Source: Olleya sp. Bg11-27
GTDB lineage: Bacteria > Bacteroidota > Bacteroidia > Flavobacteriales > Flavobacteriaceae
Length of the DNA: 64,000 nt
Assembly (NCBI RefSeq): GCF_002831645.1
Contig: NZ_CP025117.1
Location: 1,619,514-1,683,513, forward strand
Reading direction: 5' to 3'
The notes under the pieces are model-generated. The model worked only from the letters and a program-made list of their open reading frames with translations. It was not told the origin of the DNA and made no database searches. The position numbers and the translations under genes were made by a program. Below are positions 17,672-25,804 of the stretch, piece by piece. Within the stretch, counting starts at the first letter, position 1, and each line of letters begins with the position of its first letter.

Positions 17672-19864
17672 TTAATTACCTAGTTCTAACTGGTTTTTTA
17701 CTAGGTTGTAATAGTTTCCTTTTTTTGAGACTAAGTCTTTATGGTTTCCTATTTCTACTATTTTTCCGTGTTCTAATACTACAATTTGATGTGCATTTTT
17801 AACAGTACTTAATCTGTGTGCAATAACAACTACTGTTTTGTCTTCAAAAAAGGTGTCTAAGTTTTCCATGATTACTTTTTCGTTATTGGCGTCTAAAGCT
17901 GAGGTTGCTTCATCAAAAAACAAATAATCTGGATTTTTATACACAGCTCTTGCTATAAATAAGCGCTGTTTTTGTCCGGTACTTAGCCCTGTGCCTTCTG
18001 CTCCAATTTTTGTATTGTAAGCTAGTGGAAGTGATTCTATGTGGTCTCTAATATTAGCGACATCTATGGCATGTGCTAATCTTTTTTTATCTACGATGTC
18101 TTCTCCAATAGCGATGTTGTTTGCTATGGTGTCATTAAAAATGTAACCTTCTTGCATAACTACACCATAATGATCTCGCCATGATTTTTGAGACACATGT
18201 TGTAAAGAAGATTTTTCTAATAGTATATCACCTGTATTGGGTTTGTAATAGCCAAGAAGTAATTTCATTAATGTTGTTTTTCCACTTCCACTTGTACCTA
18301 CGATGGCAGTTGTTTTTTTTGCGGGAATAGTTAAGTTTAATTCTTTTAAAACATCTATATCTGATCCTGTATATTTAAAGGATAGATTTTCGATTATAAT
18401 TGAACCGCTTTTTGGAAGGTCTTTAATTTTATTTTGAGGATCAATTTCTTCATTTTCCATATTATGAATTTCACCTAAACGGTCTAAAGAAATTTTGGCG
18501 TCTTGCAGCTCTCGTACAAAATTGATAAGTTGTTGTACAGGGCTATTTAGTTGCCCGACGATGTAAGAAATGGCTAGCATCATACCTAAAGTAATATCTC
18601 CGTCAATGACTAATTTTGCGGATAAAATGGTGATGAAAATATTTTTTAATTCATTGATAAAAGAGGAGCCAACACTCTGTGTTTGTTCTAATGTTAAACT
18701 TTTGATCGAGACTTTAAACAGTTTGGCTTGTGTGTGCTCCCAAGCCCAGCGTTTTTGTTTTTCGGCATTATGTAACTTGATGTCTTGCATACCATTAATA
18801 AGCTCGATTACCGTACTTTGTTCTTGGCTCATTGCCGAAAAGCGTTTGTAATCTAGTGTAGCGCGCTTTTTTAGAAATATTTTGATCCAAAGAAAATACA
18901 AAATACTACCAACTAAGAAGATGGTGAATATTTGTAAGCTATAATAGGCTAACACGAAACTGAATACTATAAAATTAACCATAGAAAACAATACGTTTAA
19001 TGATGAGGTTGTTAAGATTTGCTCAATACGTTTATGGTCATTAATACGCTGTAATAGATCTCCTGTCATTTTTACATCAAAATACGAAATAGGTAGTAAC
19101 ATTAATTTGATAAAGAAATCTGAGATTAAGGAGATGTTTATTCTTGTGCTGACATGCAGTAGTATCCAGCTTCTAATGATTTCTATAGCTGTTCTTCCAA
19201 TAAATAAAGCAATTTGTGCAAATAATATAAGATAGATAAAGTTGAGGTCATTGTTTTTAATACCAACATCTACAATGCTTTGTGTTAAAAATGGAACAAC
19301 TAATTGCAATAAACTGGCTGCAAGTAATCCAATACAGAGTTGGATAATAAAACTTTTATATTTTATTAAGTATTTCGACAAGTAAGTGAAGTTTATTTTT
19401 TTTGTTTCATCTTCATCAAATTCGTTATTGTAAAATTTAGGCGTTGGGTCTAATAGTAATGCAATGCCATCTTGTGTTTTTTCTGTAGCGTTATTGCCAA
19501 TCCAGAATTTTAAAAATTCTTCTTTATTGTAGGATATTAAGCCATGTCCTGGGTCAGAAATGTAATACGTGTCTTTTTTTATTTTATAAAGCACCACATA
19601 GTGGTCCTTGTTCCAATGTAGAATACAAGGTAGTGGTGCTTTTTTTAATTCCTCTAAAGTTAATTTGACTCCCAAACTTCTAAAGCCAACTATCTCACTA
19701 GCATCACTTAAATTTAATAAGTTACTACCTTCTCTTGTGGTTTCGCTTATGTCTCTAATTTGAGTGATAGACAAGTTTTTACCATAATGCTTAGCTATGA
19801 TTTTTAAGCATGTTGGGCCACAGTCTTTAGACTCTGCTTGTTTGTATGTAGGAAATTTTTTCAA
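17672..19864 (-). CDS. C39 peptidase domain-containing ABC transporter (PCAT)
   Basis: A 730-residue bifunctional exporter that removes double-glycine leaders and pumps the mature peptide out. The N-terminal C39 domain has Gln9, catalytic Cys15 (ESKDCGPTCL), His88 (HWNKDHYVV) and Asp104 (ISDPGHG), so it appears active. Six membrane helices span about residues 165-450. The ATPase domain has Walker A GTSGSGKTTL, Walker B YLFFDEATSALD and the H-loop VVIAHRLST. Its signature is LSTGQKQR instead of the common LSGGQ, a tolerated variant. The start is a TTG (19862-19864), with a hairpin about 20 nt upstream that could limit translation. It sits between precursors 3 and 2. Confidence 0.95.
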   Translation of the reverse strand: MKKFPTYKQAESKDCGPTCLKIIAKHYGKNLSITQIRDISETTREGSNLLNLSDASEIVGFRSLGVKLTLEELKKAPLPCILHWNKDHYVVLYKIKKDTYYISDPGHGLISYNKEEFLKFWIGNNATEKTQDGIALLLDPTPKFYNNEFDEDETKKINFTYLSKYLIKYKSFIIQLCIGLLAASLLQLVVPFLTQSIVDVGIKNNDLNFIYLILFAQIALFIGRTAIEIIRSWILLHVSTRINISLISDFFIKLMLLPISYFDVKMTGDLLQRINDHKRIEQILTTSSLNVLFSMVNFIVFSFVLAYYSLQIFTIFLVGSILYFLWIKIFLKKRATLDYKRFSAMSQEQSTVIELINGMQDIKLHNAEKQKRWAWEHTQAKLFKVSIKSLTLEQTQSVGSSFINELKNIFITILSAKLVIDGDITLGMMLAISYIVGQLNSPVQQLINFVRELQDAKISLDRLGEIHNMENEEIDPQNKIKDLPKSGSIIIENLSFKYTGSDIDVLKELNLTIPAKKTTAIVGTSGSGKTTLMKLLLGYYKPNTGDILLEKSSLQHVSQKSWRDHYGVVMQEGYIFNDTIANNIAIGEDIVDKKRLAHAIDVANIRDHIESLPLAYNTKIGAEGTGLSTGQKQRLFIARAVYKNPDYLFFDEATSALDANNEKVIMENLDTFFEDKTVVVIAHRLSTVKNAHQIVVLEHGKIVEIGNHKDLVSKKGNYYNLVKNQLELGN

Positions 19865-19883
19865 AGTTAAATTTGTTATAAGA

Positions 19884-19908
19884 GGAGAGAGAAAGTTCTT
19901 TCTCCTTT
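19884..19908 (-). promoter_or_regulatory. hairpin just upstream of the PCAT start codon
   Basis: GAGAAAG (19889-19895) pairs with CTTTCTC (19898-19904) on a 2-nt loop, extendable by flanking bases. On the minus strand it lies between precursor 3 and the TTG start of the transporter. It lacks a clear T-run after the stem, so attenuation or translation control is more likely than full termination. Confidence 0.4.
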
Positions 19909-19980
19909 TTTTATGCCTTTAATCACTTAAGTAATTGTATAAAGCACCTAGTTATTAGAGTTTTTGTCTTTGGAATAATA

Positions 19981-20157
19981 TTAAAGATTATCTGAGTCAC
20001 ATCTACTAAAATACAAGCAAAAGCATTCCTCTCTACTTATTTCTGTTAGTGTATCACAAAAATCAGGTTGCCTTAATAATTTTGGTTTTCCTCCACCAAT
20101 AATTATTTTTTGTTCTGTTTTAGATGACTTTTTCCCTAAGTTTTGTAATTTTTTAAT
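19981..20157 (-). CDS. double-glycine leader peptide precursor 3 (4 Cys core, non-ATG start)
   Basis: This frame encodes KKLQNLG...KTEQKIIIGG, clearly related to the leaders of precursors 1 and 2. If translation begins at the ATT codon 20155-20157, the leader is 22 residues as in the other two, and the start lies 31 nt downstream of the conserved element, also as in the other two. The only other in-frame start is a GTG at 20206-20208, inside the conserved element, which is unlikely. The core has four cysteines (CDTLTEISREECFC plus one). The leader has IIIGG in place of TINGG. Either an unusual ATT start is used or the gene lost its ATG recently and is silent. Confidence 0.6.
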   Translation of the reverse strand: MKKLQNLGKKSSKTEQKIIIGGGKPKLLRQPDFCDTLTEISREECFCLYFSRCDSDNL

Positions 20158-20188
20158 AATTAAAAATATTTGTAAATTATATTTGCTG

Positions 20189-20235
20189 TGAACATTAAAG
20201 ACACTCACTGTTTGTGTCTATTCTTCGTGAGAGAA
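20189..20235 (-). promoter_or_regulatory. conserved upstream element of GG-peptide gene 3
   Basis: Third copy. On the minus strand it contains TTTCTCTCACGAAGAATAGACA, a spacer, then GTGTCTTTAATGTTCA (given in parts). The CTCGCGAG palindrome is degraded to CTCACGAA while the AGACA/TGTCT repeat is kept. The degradation fits the idea that this precursor is decaying. Confidence 0.6.
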
Positions 20236-20251
20236 ATATTGTTTAAGTAAG

Positions 20252-20267
20252 GCCCTTTAATTAGGGC
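20252..20267 (-). terminator. hairpin after the VKOR-thioredoxin gene
   Basis: GCCCT (20252-20256, read on either strand) pairs with AGGGC (20263-20267), extended by an A-T rich loop. It lies 10 nt after the VKOR stop on the minus strand. The following CCTTACTT is a weak T-tract, so termination is probably partial. Confidence 0.45.
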
Positions 20268-20276
20268 TTTGCTATT

Positions 20277-21890
20277 TTATAAGGTTGCTTGTAGTGAAGT
20301 GGTTTGTTGGGGGGTGTAAGCCTCGTTTAGTTCTTCTACAAAATATGTTAAGTCTTTTCTGTTGTAAGCTTTTGGGTATGATTTTCCGTTAATTAATATT
20401 TCTGGAGTAAAATTGATACTGTTGTTTACGCACCATTTGTTTTCTGCTTCTAGACTGTTAATATAATTAGCAGTATTGTTACATCTTTTCCATTTATCTA
20501 ACCATGCTTTTATGTCTCCATTATTATAAATATCATGCATAGCTTCTAGGCATATAACTTCACCTTTTGTATTAAAAAGCTCCATTAATCTACTGGTCAC
20601 AAGTACACCGTTACTTTCTAGATTACTAGTAGTAATATTAAATCTAACTGTGATGTTTATCGTGTTATGATATTTTTTTAGAATATCTTCAATTAGATTG
20701 TGAACACTTTTACAATGTCCGCAAAAGGGATTAGTAATTATGGTGACGTTTAAAGACGCATTTAGGTTGCCAAAAACTATTTCAGGAGTATTTGGTATGC
20801 TTGTATTTACCTTTTTTGACTTTTGTAGTAAAGTATTAAATAAGTCGAAATTTCTTTTAAACTTGCTTGACTGTATTTTTAGTTTTTTAAAGTCTTGTTC
20901 TTGTTTTAATTTTGAGCTAATAAATAACCAAACTGAAGCTATGGTAATAAACGTAAATCCAATTATTAAAGTCGTTTCTATTTTTAACATAGAAAATGTA
21001 GCGTAAGACAAAAAATAAATCGAAGCTTGTAATACTAAAATCGAAGCTATAGCTAAGCATAAAATACACCAGTTTTTAGATATTTTTATTTGATAGTAAA
21101 TAGAGTATACTACAACGGAAGTTGCTGTTAAACTTATTAAATATAATGTGTTTATGGATGTGCTAGTAAGGCTAGTAAAGACAGTCGATATACTAATAGA
21201 TAAAAAATAAACAAGGCTAATATCACTAAGTTTAATGTTTTTGTAAATGGTTGCTCCTTTAGAATTTAAAACAGTATTACAGTTTGTAGTTTTACTTTCT
21301 TGAGAGCAAATACTATCTATTATTTTTGAACTTATACCAAGGTCATGTTGTATAACTAGTAGGCTTACTGCAATTCCAGTTATGGCTAATCCAAAATAAA
21401 TGGATGCATATAACCCAGGAGTAGAATAAATAAATAAAATAACTAGTAGTGCTAAAGCTGAAGCAAGCAATGGTTTTTCGTAACTTGTTGTCGAGACTTC
21501 GTTTGTGTTTTTTGTTTTGTCTTTTTCTACACCAACAACGATACCCGTAAACTTTTTTAAGAAGCTAGTTTGGTTTATAGATTTTTTTTCTTTGTTATTG
21601 TGTATTGTTTTATAGTTTTCTCCTTGTTTAATAACTAAAGCGAAATCAGTAACACTATCTATTTTTAATTGTGCTATAAAACTATTTGGTAATTGTTCTA
21701 GTGTTTCTTTATCTATGGGTACACGGATAGCAATGTTGTCTACGTTAAAATGACTTAGAACCCCCGTTATGGCATGTAAACTAGGATAAGAGGGATGGCT
21801 TTGTATTTGGAAGTCCAGCTCTTCACTATCAATATTTATTTTGTTTTTTTGAAGAAGGGACTGTACTAAAAAGGATAATGTGTCTTTCAA
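20277..21890 (-). CDS. VKOR-thioredoxin disulfide-bond formation protein with C39-like N-terminal domain
   Basis: A 537-residue membrane protein. Residues 1-120 resemble the C39 peptidase fold but lack the catalytic Cys and are probably a binding or docking domain. Four or five helices (about 140-330) form a vitamin K epoxide reductase domain with Cys195/Cys204 and the quinone-site pair Cys275/Cys278 (NWCILC). The C-terminal periplasmic thioredoxin-like domain has Cys391/Cys394 (NPFCGHC). Such fusions reoxidise a DsbA-like domain with quinone. Within this island it most plausibly makes disulfides in the Cys-rich exported peptides. The start is a TTG at 21888-21890, 31 nt downstream of a GGGTAACAAAT site. 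Confidence 0.9.
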   Translation of the reverse strand: MKDTLSFLVQSLLQKNKINIDSEELDFQIQSHPSYPSLHAITGVLSHFNVDNIAIRVPIDKETLEQLPNSFIAQLKIDSVTDFALVIKQGENYKTIHNNKEKKSINQTSFLKKFTGIVVGVEKDKTKNTNEVSTTSYEKPLLASALALLVILFIYSTPGLYASIYFGLAITGIAVSLLVIQHDLGISSKIIDSICSQESKTTNCNTVLNSKGATIYKNIKLSDISLVYFLSISISTVFTSLTSTSINTLYLISLTATSVVVYSIYYQIKISKNWCILCLAIASILVLQASIYFLSYATFSMLKIETTLIIGFTFITIASVWLFISSKLKQEQDFKKLKIQSSKFKRNFDLFNTLLQKSKKVNTSIPNTPEIVFGNLNASLNVTIITNPFCGHCKSVHNLIEDILKKYHNTINITVRFNITTSNLESNGVLVTSRLMELFNTKGEVICLEAMHDIYNNGDIKAWLDKWKRCNNTANYINSLEAENKWCVNNSINFTPEILINGKSYPKAYNRKDLTYFVEELNEAYTPQQTTSLQATL

Positions 21891-21921
21891 ATTAATTAAG
21901 AATTTGGTTGTTTTCTTAATT

Positions 21922-21948
21922 GTTCTTACTTGTATCTATTTGTTACCC
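21922..21948 (-). promoter_or_regulatory. putative ECF-type promoter site upstream of VKOR gene
   Basis: On the minus strand it begins GGGTAACAAAT and ends GAAC, 27 nt in all. It agrees at 22 of 27 positions, without gaps, with the site in front of the lipoprotein gene (25122-25148), and has the same distance to its start codon (31 versus 30 nt). It overlaps the 3' end of the CHAT gene, so part of the match falls in coding DNA. A GTAAC-type -35 and a GAAC-proximal -10 would fit an ECF sigma factor; this is inference. Confidence 0.45.
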
Positions 21949-24386
21949 GTTATTATTGATTTTTTTAATATAAAGACTAATAATAAAGTAAAGAAAACAC
22001 TTATAAGTTTGTAGTTTAGTAGTTTACTAGGTGTTTTTATTGGAGAATCATCACCTATTAAAATTAAAGACGACCAATAATAAGGAGATATTTGGCTTAA
22101 ACTATGTGTGTTTAAGTAATCTAATTTAGCTTGTCTTAAGGCAGCGTTTTTAGACTTGCCTTTTTTTATGTATTTATAGAAAGACACTGTTATTTCTGAA
22201 TTGGATTTATCATTAACATTCCACAAGGAGGAAATAACACTATTAGCACCTGAATAGAAAAAGCCTCTTGCAAGACTAAAAACGCCTTCTCCTTGGTTTG
22301 ATTCTCCTAAAGAGCTTTTGCAAGAACTTAAGAATACTAAATCAGCCTGGTTTTTTGTTGTGTATAGTTCGTTAAGTTGTAGTTTTGTGTTTTTGAATGC
22401 TATCCAAGGGGGTATTGAATCGTTTGTGTCCGAATGGGTAGATAAGTGTACTATTTTATAGTTGTTTATGCTTTTTAGAAAACTATTTTTCGTTGCGTAT
22501 TCATTATTTCTTGATTCTCCGGAAAATAAATTAGCTATAGTTTCAACTTCAGATTTACTGTGTGGTAAATTTTTAAGATTATCGTAGTTAAAATTAATTG
22601 GAGCAAAACTGATAAAAGTATTTTTAGGATTTCTTTTTATTCTATTGTTCTTTAGTAAGTGAGTGGCTGAATAGGCATAGCTTATTTCATGGTTTTTTAT
22701 TAAGTAGTCGTTATTTTTAGTCAATAAAGCCTCAAAGGGAATACTTTGTAAGTCGCTGTCAGGAATAATTAACAATTTATTATTGACTAAAAGTGGTGTT
22801 ATTTCTTCGGGTAATAAGTCGTTGTACAATGATTTTGCTATGTTTTCAAATTCAGTTTTTTCTTTTAAGCTTGATATTGGTTTTTTTATAAATTTTTTAA
22901 AGTCGGTTATTTTTCTATGAAATAGTTTAAGATTATTTATTTTGAATAAAATAGTCTTATCTTGGGTAATAGCAATACCGTATAAAACATTAAATTGATT
23001 TTCTGTCTTATCCCATAAATAGGAGATTATACAAGTGTTTTTTTCTTTTATTGTGTTTTGTAATGCTCTCAATGAGAGGATTTGATTTCGATTGTTTTTT
23101 GAGTTTTTATATGTAGGATAGTTTGCTTCTAGAGAGTCAGTTAATAATTTTAAAGTAACTTGCGTTTCAAATAAGTCCTTTTTTGCTTTAATTAGGGCTT
23201 CGTTTTTTAATATATTTATTTGATTCTCGAGTAAGTAGATAGTCTTTTTTAGAAGAGTTTCTCTTGTTTTTATACTATCAGGTAGTATAGGTTTGCTATT
23301 AAATGTTATTTCATTTAGTAAAAGCAAGGCTTTACTTTTTTCAGAAAAATAGAAAGCAGATCCAATATCATTTATTTCATGACTAATATGTATCCCTAAA
23401 TAATAAAAATGATATGCTCTTTTTCTCCAATGTAATTTTGTTTTTTCCGTTTTTGTTTCTATAAAGAGTAAATCAAAAATTTTGTCGGCTAATTTTATAA
23501 TGTTTAATCCTTTTGTTAAATACTTTTTGTCTTTTAATTTAATTAAAGCATAAGTTTTTTCAAATAAAGTGTTTAATAGGAGCTTTTTATTCTTGCACTT
23601 TTTGACATCATTTAAATTTATAAGATCACCATTTTTTGTTTTTGTTAAAATTTCAATAGCTCTATTGTGATTTTTAATAGCTGTTTTATAATCACTTAAT
23701 AGATAGTTTACTATGCCTAAATTTGTGTATATATCGGGGAATGAAATGGAGTCATAACTAAGTGCTGTTTTAATAGTGTTTTGAGCTGTTTTTAATTGTT
23801 TTGAAGATGCATTTATGTTTATGTTTATTGTAGAAATATTTGAATAAGTTTTTGATATTTTTTTTGAGTCATTTAGCTTTTTTGCAATAATAATAGCTTT
23901 TTTGTAATATTTTATAGCATAATTAAAATTAGATAACGCTTTGTAATAATTGCCGATATTATTACAAAGCGAATACTTTATTTTATCGGTAAGACTGAAA
24001 CTTTTTTCTATTTCTAAAGCTTCTTTTATAAAACTAATACTCTTGGTTATACTTTGTTTAGTGTTTAGGTTCCTATATGCTTTCGCTATATCTAGATAGT
24101 TTGAAACAAGGTTTTCGCATTTTTTATTCTTGTTATTTATATAAATTACTCTTTCTAAGTAGTCTATTTCTTTGTAGTAGTCATTTAAATTGTTATAACA
24201 TTTGGCTATAAAACTCAGATTTTCAACATGTGATAAATCACATGTTTGCAATGTGTTATTTATAGCTTCTTGATACCGTTTGTTTTGCGCTAGTGACTTG
24301 GATTTGTTACAATCGCTATTGTTTTTTTTGATTTCGACGCTATTGAATGAAAAGTAAAGGAGGATTAACGAAATAAGCAATTTCAC
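21936..24386 (-). CDS. TPR-CHAT protease (caspase-like), membrane-anchored
   Basis: A protein of about 816 residues. An N-terminal signal-like hydrophobic segment is followed by TPR repeats covering roughly residues 30-400, a coiled-coil stretch, and a C-terminal CHAT domain. The caspase-type dyad is His653 in VHLSTHS and Cys691 in VFLSSCKSS (numbering from the TTG at 24390-24392). The conserved GEGVFSLARGFFYSGA and SLWNVND blocks follow, and a hydrophobic anchor lies at the end. I chose the GTG at 24384-24386, which gives the signal-like start MKLLISL. The gene lies 15 nt downstream of the lipoprotein and upstream of VKOR. CHAT proteins act as regulated proteases; the substrate here is unknown. 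Confidence 0.88.
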   Translation of the reverse strand: MKLLISLILLYFSFNSVEIKKNNSDCNKSKSLAQNKRYQEAINNTLQTCDLSHVENLSFIAKCYNNLNDYYKEIDYLERVIYINNKNKKCENLVSNYLDIAKAYRNLNTKQSITKSISFIKEALEIEKSFSLTDKIKYSLCNNIGNYYKALSNFNYAIKYYKKAIIIAKKLNDSKKISKTYSNISTINININASSKQLKTAQNTIKTALSYDSISFPDIYTNLGIVNYLLSDYKTAIKNHNRAIEILTKTKNGDLINLNDVKKCKNKKLLLNTLFEKTYALIKLKDKKYLTKGLNIIKLADKIFDLLFIETKTEKTKLHWRKRAYHFYYLGIHISHEINDIGSAFYFSEKSKALLLLNEITFNSKPILPDSIKTRETLLKKTIYLLENQINILKNEALIKAKKDLFETQVTLKLLTDSLEANYPTYKNSKNNRNQILSLRALQNTIKEKNTCIISYLWDKTENQFNVLYGIAITQDKTILFKINNLKLFHRKITDFKKFIKKPISSLKEKTEFENIAKSLYNDLLPEEITPLLVNNKLLIIPDSDLQSIPFEALLTKNNDYLIKNHEISYAYSATHLLKNNRIKRNPKNTFISFAPINFNYDNLKNLPHSKSEVETIANLFSGESRNNEYATKNSFLKSINNYKIVHLSTHSDTNDSIPPWIAFKNTKLQLNELYTTKNQADLVFLSSCKSSLGESNQGEGVFSLARGFFYSGANSVISSLWNVNDKSNSEITVSFYKYIKKGKSKNAALRQAKLDYLNTHSLSQISPYYWSSLILIGDDSPIKTPSKLLNYKLISVFFTLLLVFILKKSIITGNK

Positions 24387-24401
24387 AGGCAATTATATTT
24401 T

Positions 24402-25091
24402 TTATTGAATTGTATTGTGGGAAAGGACTGAGGAGTAAAATTGGTCTATTTTATCATCAATTTCGTTAGCGACACAACAAGCTCTTGTAAACCAAAGTTC
24501 ATTATTATTTACGACAGGTGTTGTTCCGGGTGCGGTTATAAAACCAACATATTCAAAATTTTTAATTTCAACTAGAAATTTAGTTTCATCATTATTGAAG
24601 TCTTCTCGTATGTCAGATTTTTGAGCCTCTGTTTTGTCTACAAGATAGTTTATTCTCATTACGGTTATATAATCTTCGTTTATATCAGGGCTCTCTATGA
24701 TTAAAGGGAAAGAAGAATTAATATAATTAATTATTGTAGTTAAATTAGTGTTTTGATATCTAAGAATATCATAATCTATTTTTTTTGTCATAAATTCAAT
24801 CTCGGTAAATGTTGCTATAAGGTTAGCTCTAAATATTGTTCTTTCATTCACAGTCATATTTGGTTTGTAGCGAATTAAAAAGAAGTGATCTCGTGGATCA
24901 ACAATGTAATTTCTATTTATTGCGCTTTTTGGATTAAGTGCTGTTTTTTTACTGGTTGCAGTAGGGGATATTGTAAGGGGTATTTCACTTTCAATATTTT
25001 CCTTTGGTAAATGTTCTCTGGTGCAACCCGTAAATAAAGCAAAACTTATTATTAATAGTAGAAGGGCTTTTCTCGTTTGATTCATTTTCAT
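24402..25091 (-). CDS. predicted lipoprotein of unknown function
   Basis: A 229-residue protein with a type II signal peptide whose lipobox reads LFTGC (Cys at about residue 23), so it is predicted to be lipidated and anchored in the periplasm or outer membrane. The remainder is unrecognised: mixed alpha/beta, with charged and Thr/Ile-rich segments and a CC pair near the C-terminus (TRACCVANE). It is the first gene of the minus-strand island and is divergent from the ECF sigma gene. It may be a sensor, a CHAT substrate or an immunity factor; nothing in the sequence decides between these. Confidence 0.75.
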   Translation of the reverse strand: MKMNQTRKALLLLIISFALFTGCTREHLPKENIESEIPLTISPTATSKKTALNPKSAINRNYIVDPRDHFFLIRYKPNMTVNERTIFRANLIATFTEIEFMTKKIDYDILRYQNTNLTTIINYINSSFPLIIESPDINEDYITVMRINYLVDKTEAQKSDIREDFNNDETKFLVEIKNFEYVGFITAPGTTPVVNNNELWFTRACCVANEIDDKIDQFYSSVLSHNTIQ

Positions 25092-25121
25092 TGTGTTTAG
25101 TTTGTATGTTAATACAAAAAC

Positions 25122-25148
25122 GTTCCTAAATATATATATTTGTTACCC
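25122..25148 (-). promoter_or_regulatory. putative ECF-type promoter site upstream of lipoprotein gene
   Basis: On the minus strand it runs from GGGTAACAAATA to AGGAAC and ends 30 nt before the lipoprotein ATG. It pairs with the closely matching site before the VKOR gene. It lies in the divergent gap facing the sigma gene, where a regulon site of that sigma factor is expected. Confidence 0.5.
25135..25142 (+). promoter_or_regulatory. possible -7 element for the ECF sigma operon
   Basis: TATATTTG matches the Bacteroidota TAnnTTTG box on the plus strand about 100 nt before the sigma gene. It overlaps the minus-strand GGGTAACAAAT site, so the two directions may compete. Confidence 0.4.
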
Positions 25149-25240
25149 AGTTGTAACATTATTTTACGAAATCATTTTAATTACACCCTTCTTGGTGTGA
25201 TTTTTGGTGGATAACAAATTACTAACAAATTTTTCTTTTA

Positions 25241-25804
25241 ATGAAAAAAACAAATTACTTTATTAATGGTTTGAAAACTAAGAATGAAAAAGTAATATTA
25301 GAAATCTACAGGAGCATCTATCCAAATGTTAAACGTTTTGTGCTTCAAAATTCGGGACAAGAAACAGATGCCGAAGATGTTTTTCAAAAAGCTATTGTAC
25401 AAATTATGGCTAGGGTACAAGTCCAAAACATAGAAATTAACTTAACATTTGATGGTTATTTATTTACGGCTTGTAAGAATTTATGGCGCAGAGAATTAAA
25501 TAAATCAAAACGGATGGTAACAATTGATCAACCTATTGAACTTAATAGTGACGCTAATGATATGGCTGCAGCTGTTTTAGAACAAGAACGTTGGGAGTTT
25601 TTTCAAGAAAAGCTTGAGCTAATTTCTGGTAATTGTAAAGAGATTTTAAAACGTTTTTTTAAAAAAGTTGCTTACAAGGACATTGCTATAGAGTTAGATT
25701 ATAATGATGAAAATGTAGTGAGACAGCGTGTATTTAAGTGTAAAAAGAAATTAATAGAGATGATTACAAAAGATAGTCGTTTTAATCAACTAAAGACATT
25801 ATGA
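25241..25804 (+). CDS. ECF-family RNA polymerase sigma factor
   Basis: A 187-residue sigma-70 protein. Region 2 includes GQETDAEDVFQKAIVQI and the FTACKNLWRRELNK segment. Region 4 contains VAYKDIAIELDYNDENVVRQRVFKCKKKL, a helix-turn-helix of the type seen in Bacteroidota sigma factors paired with TPR-containing partners. The stop overlaps the ATG of the next gene by 4 bp (ATGA), so the two proteins are coupled. Divergent from the lipoprotein-CHAT genes, it is the natural candidate regulator of the peptide island. Confidence 0.92.
   Translation: MKKTNYFINGLKTKNEKVILEIYRSIYPNVKRFVLQNSGQETDAEDVFQKAIVQIMARVQVQNIEINLTFDGYLFTACKNLWRRELNKSKRMVTIDQPIELNSDANDMAAAVLEQERWEFFQEKLELISGNCKEILKRFFKKVAYKDIAIELDYNDENVVRQRVFKCKKKLIEMITKDSRFNQLKTL

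Noticed and set aside
15659-20157. Classification of the precursors as lanthipeptides or sactipeptides
   Set aside because: No LanM, LanBC, radical SAM or YcaO gene is in the window; only disulfide chemistry is supported.
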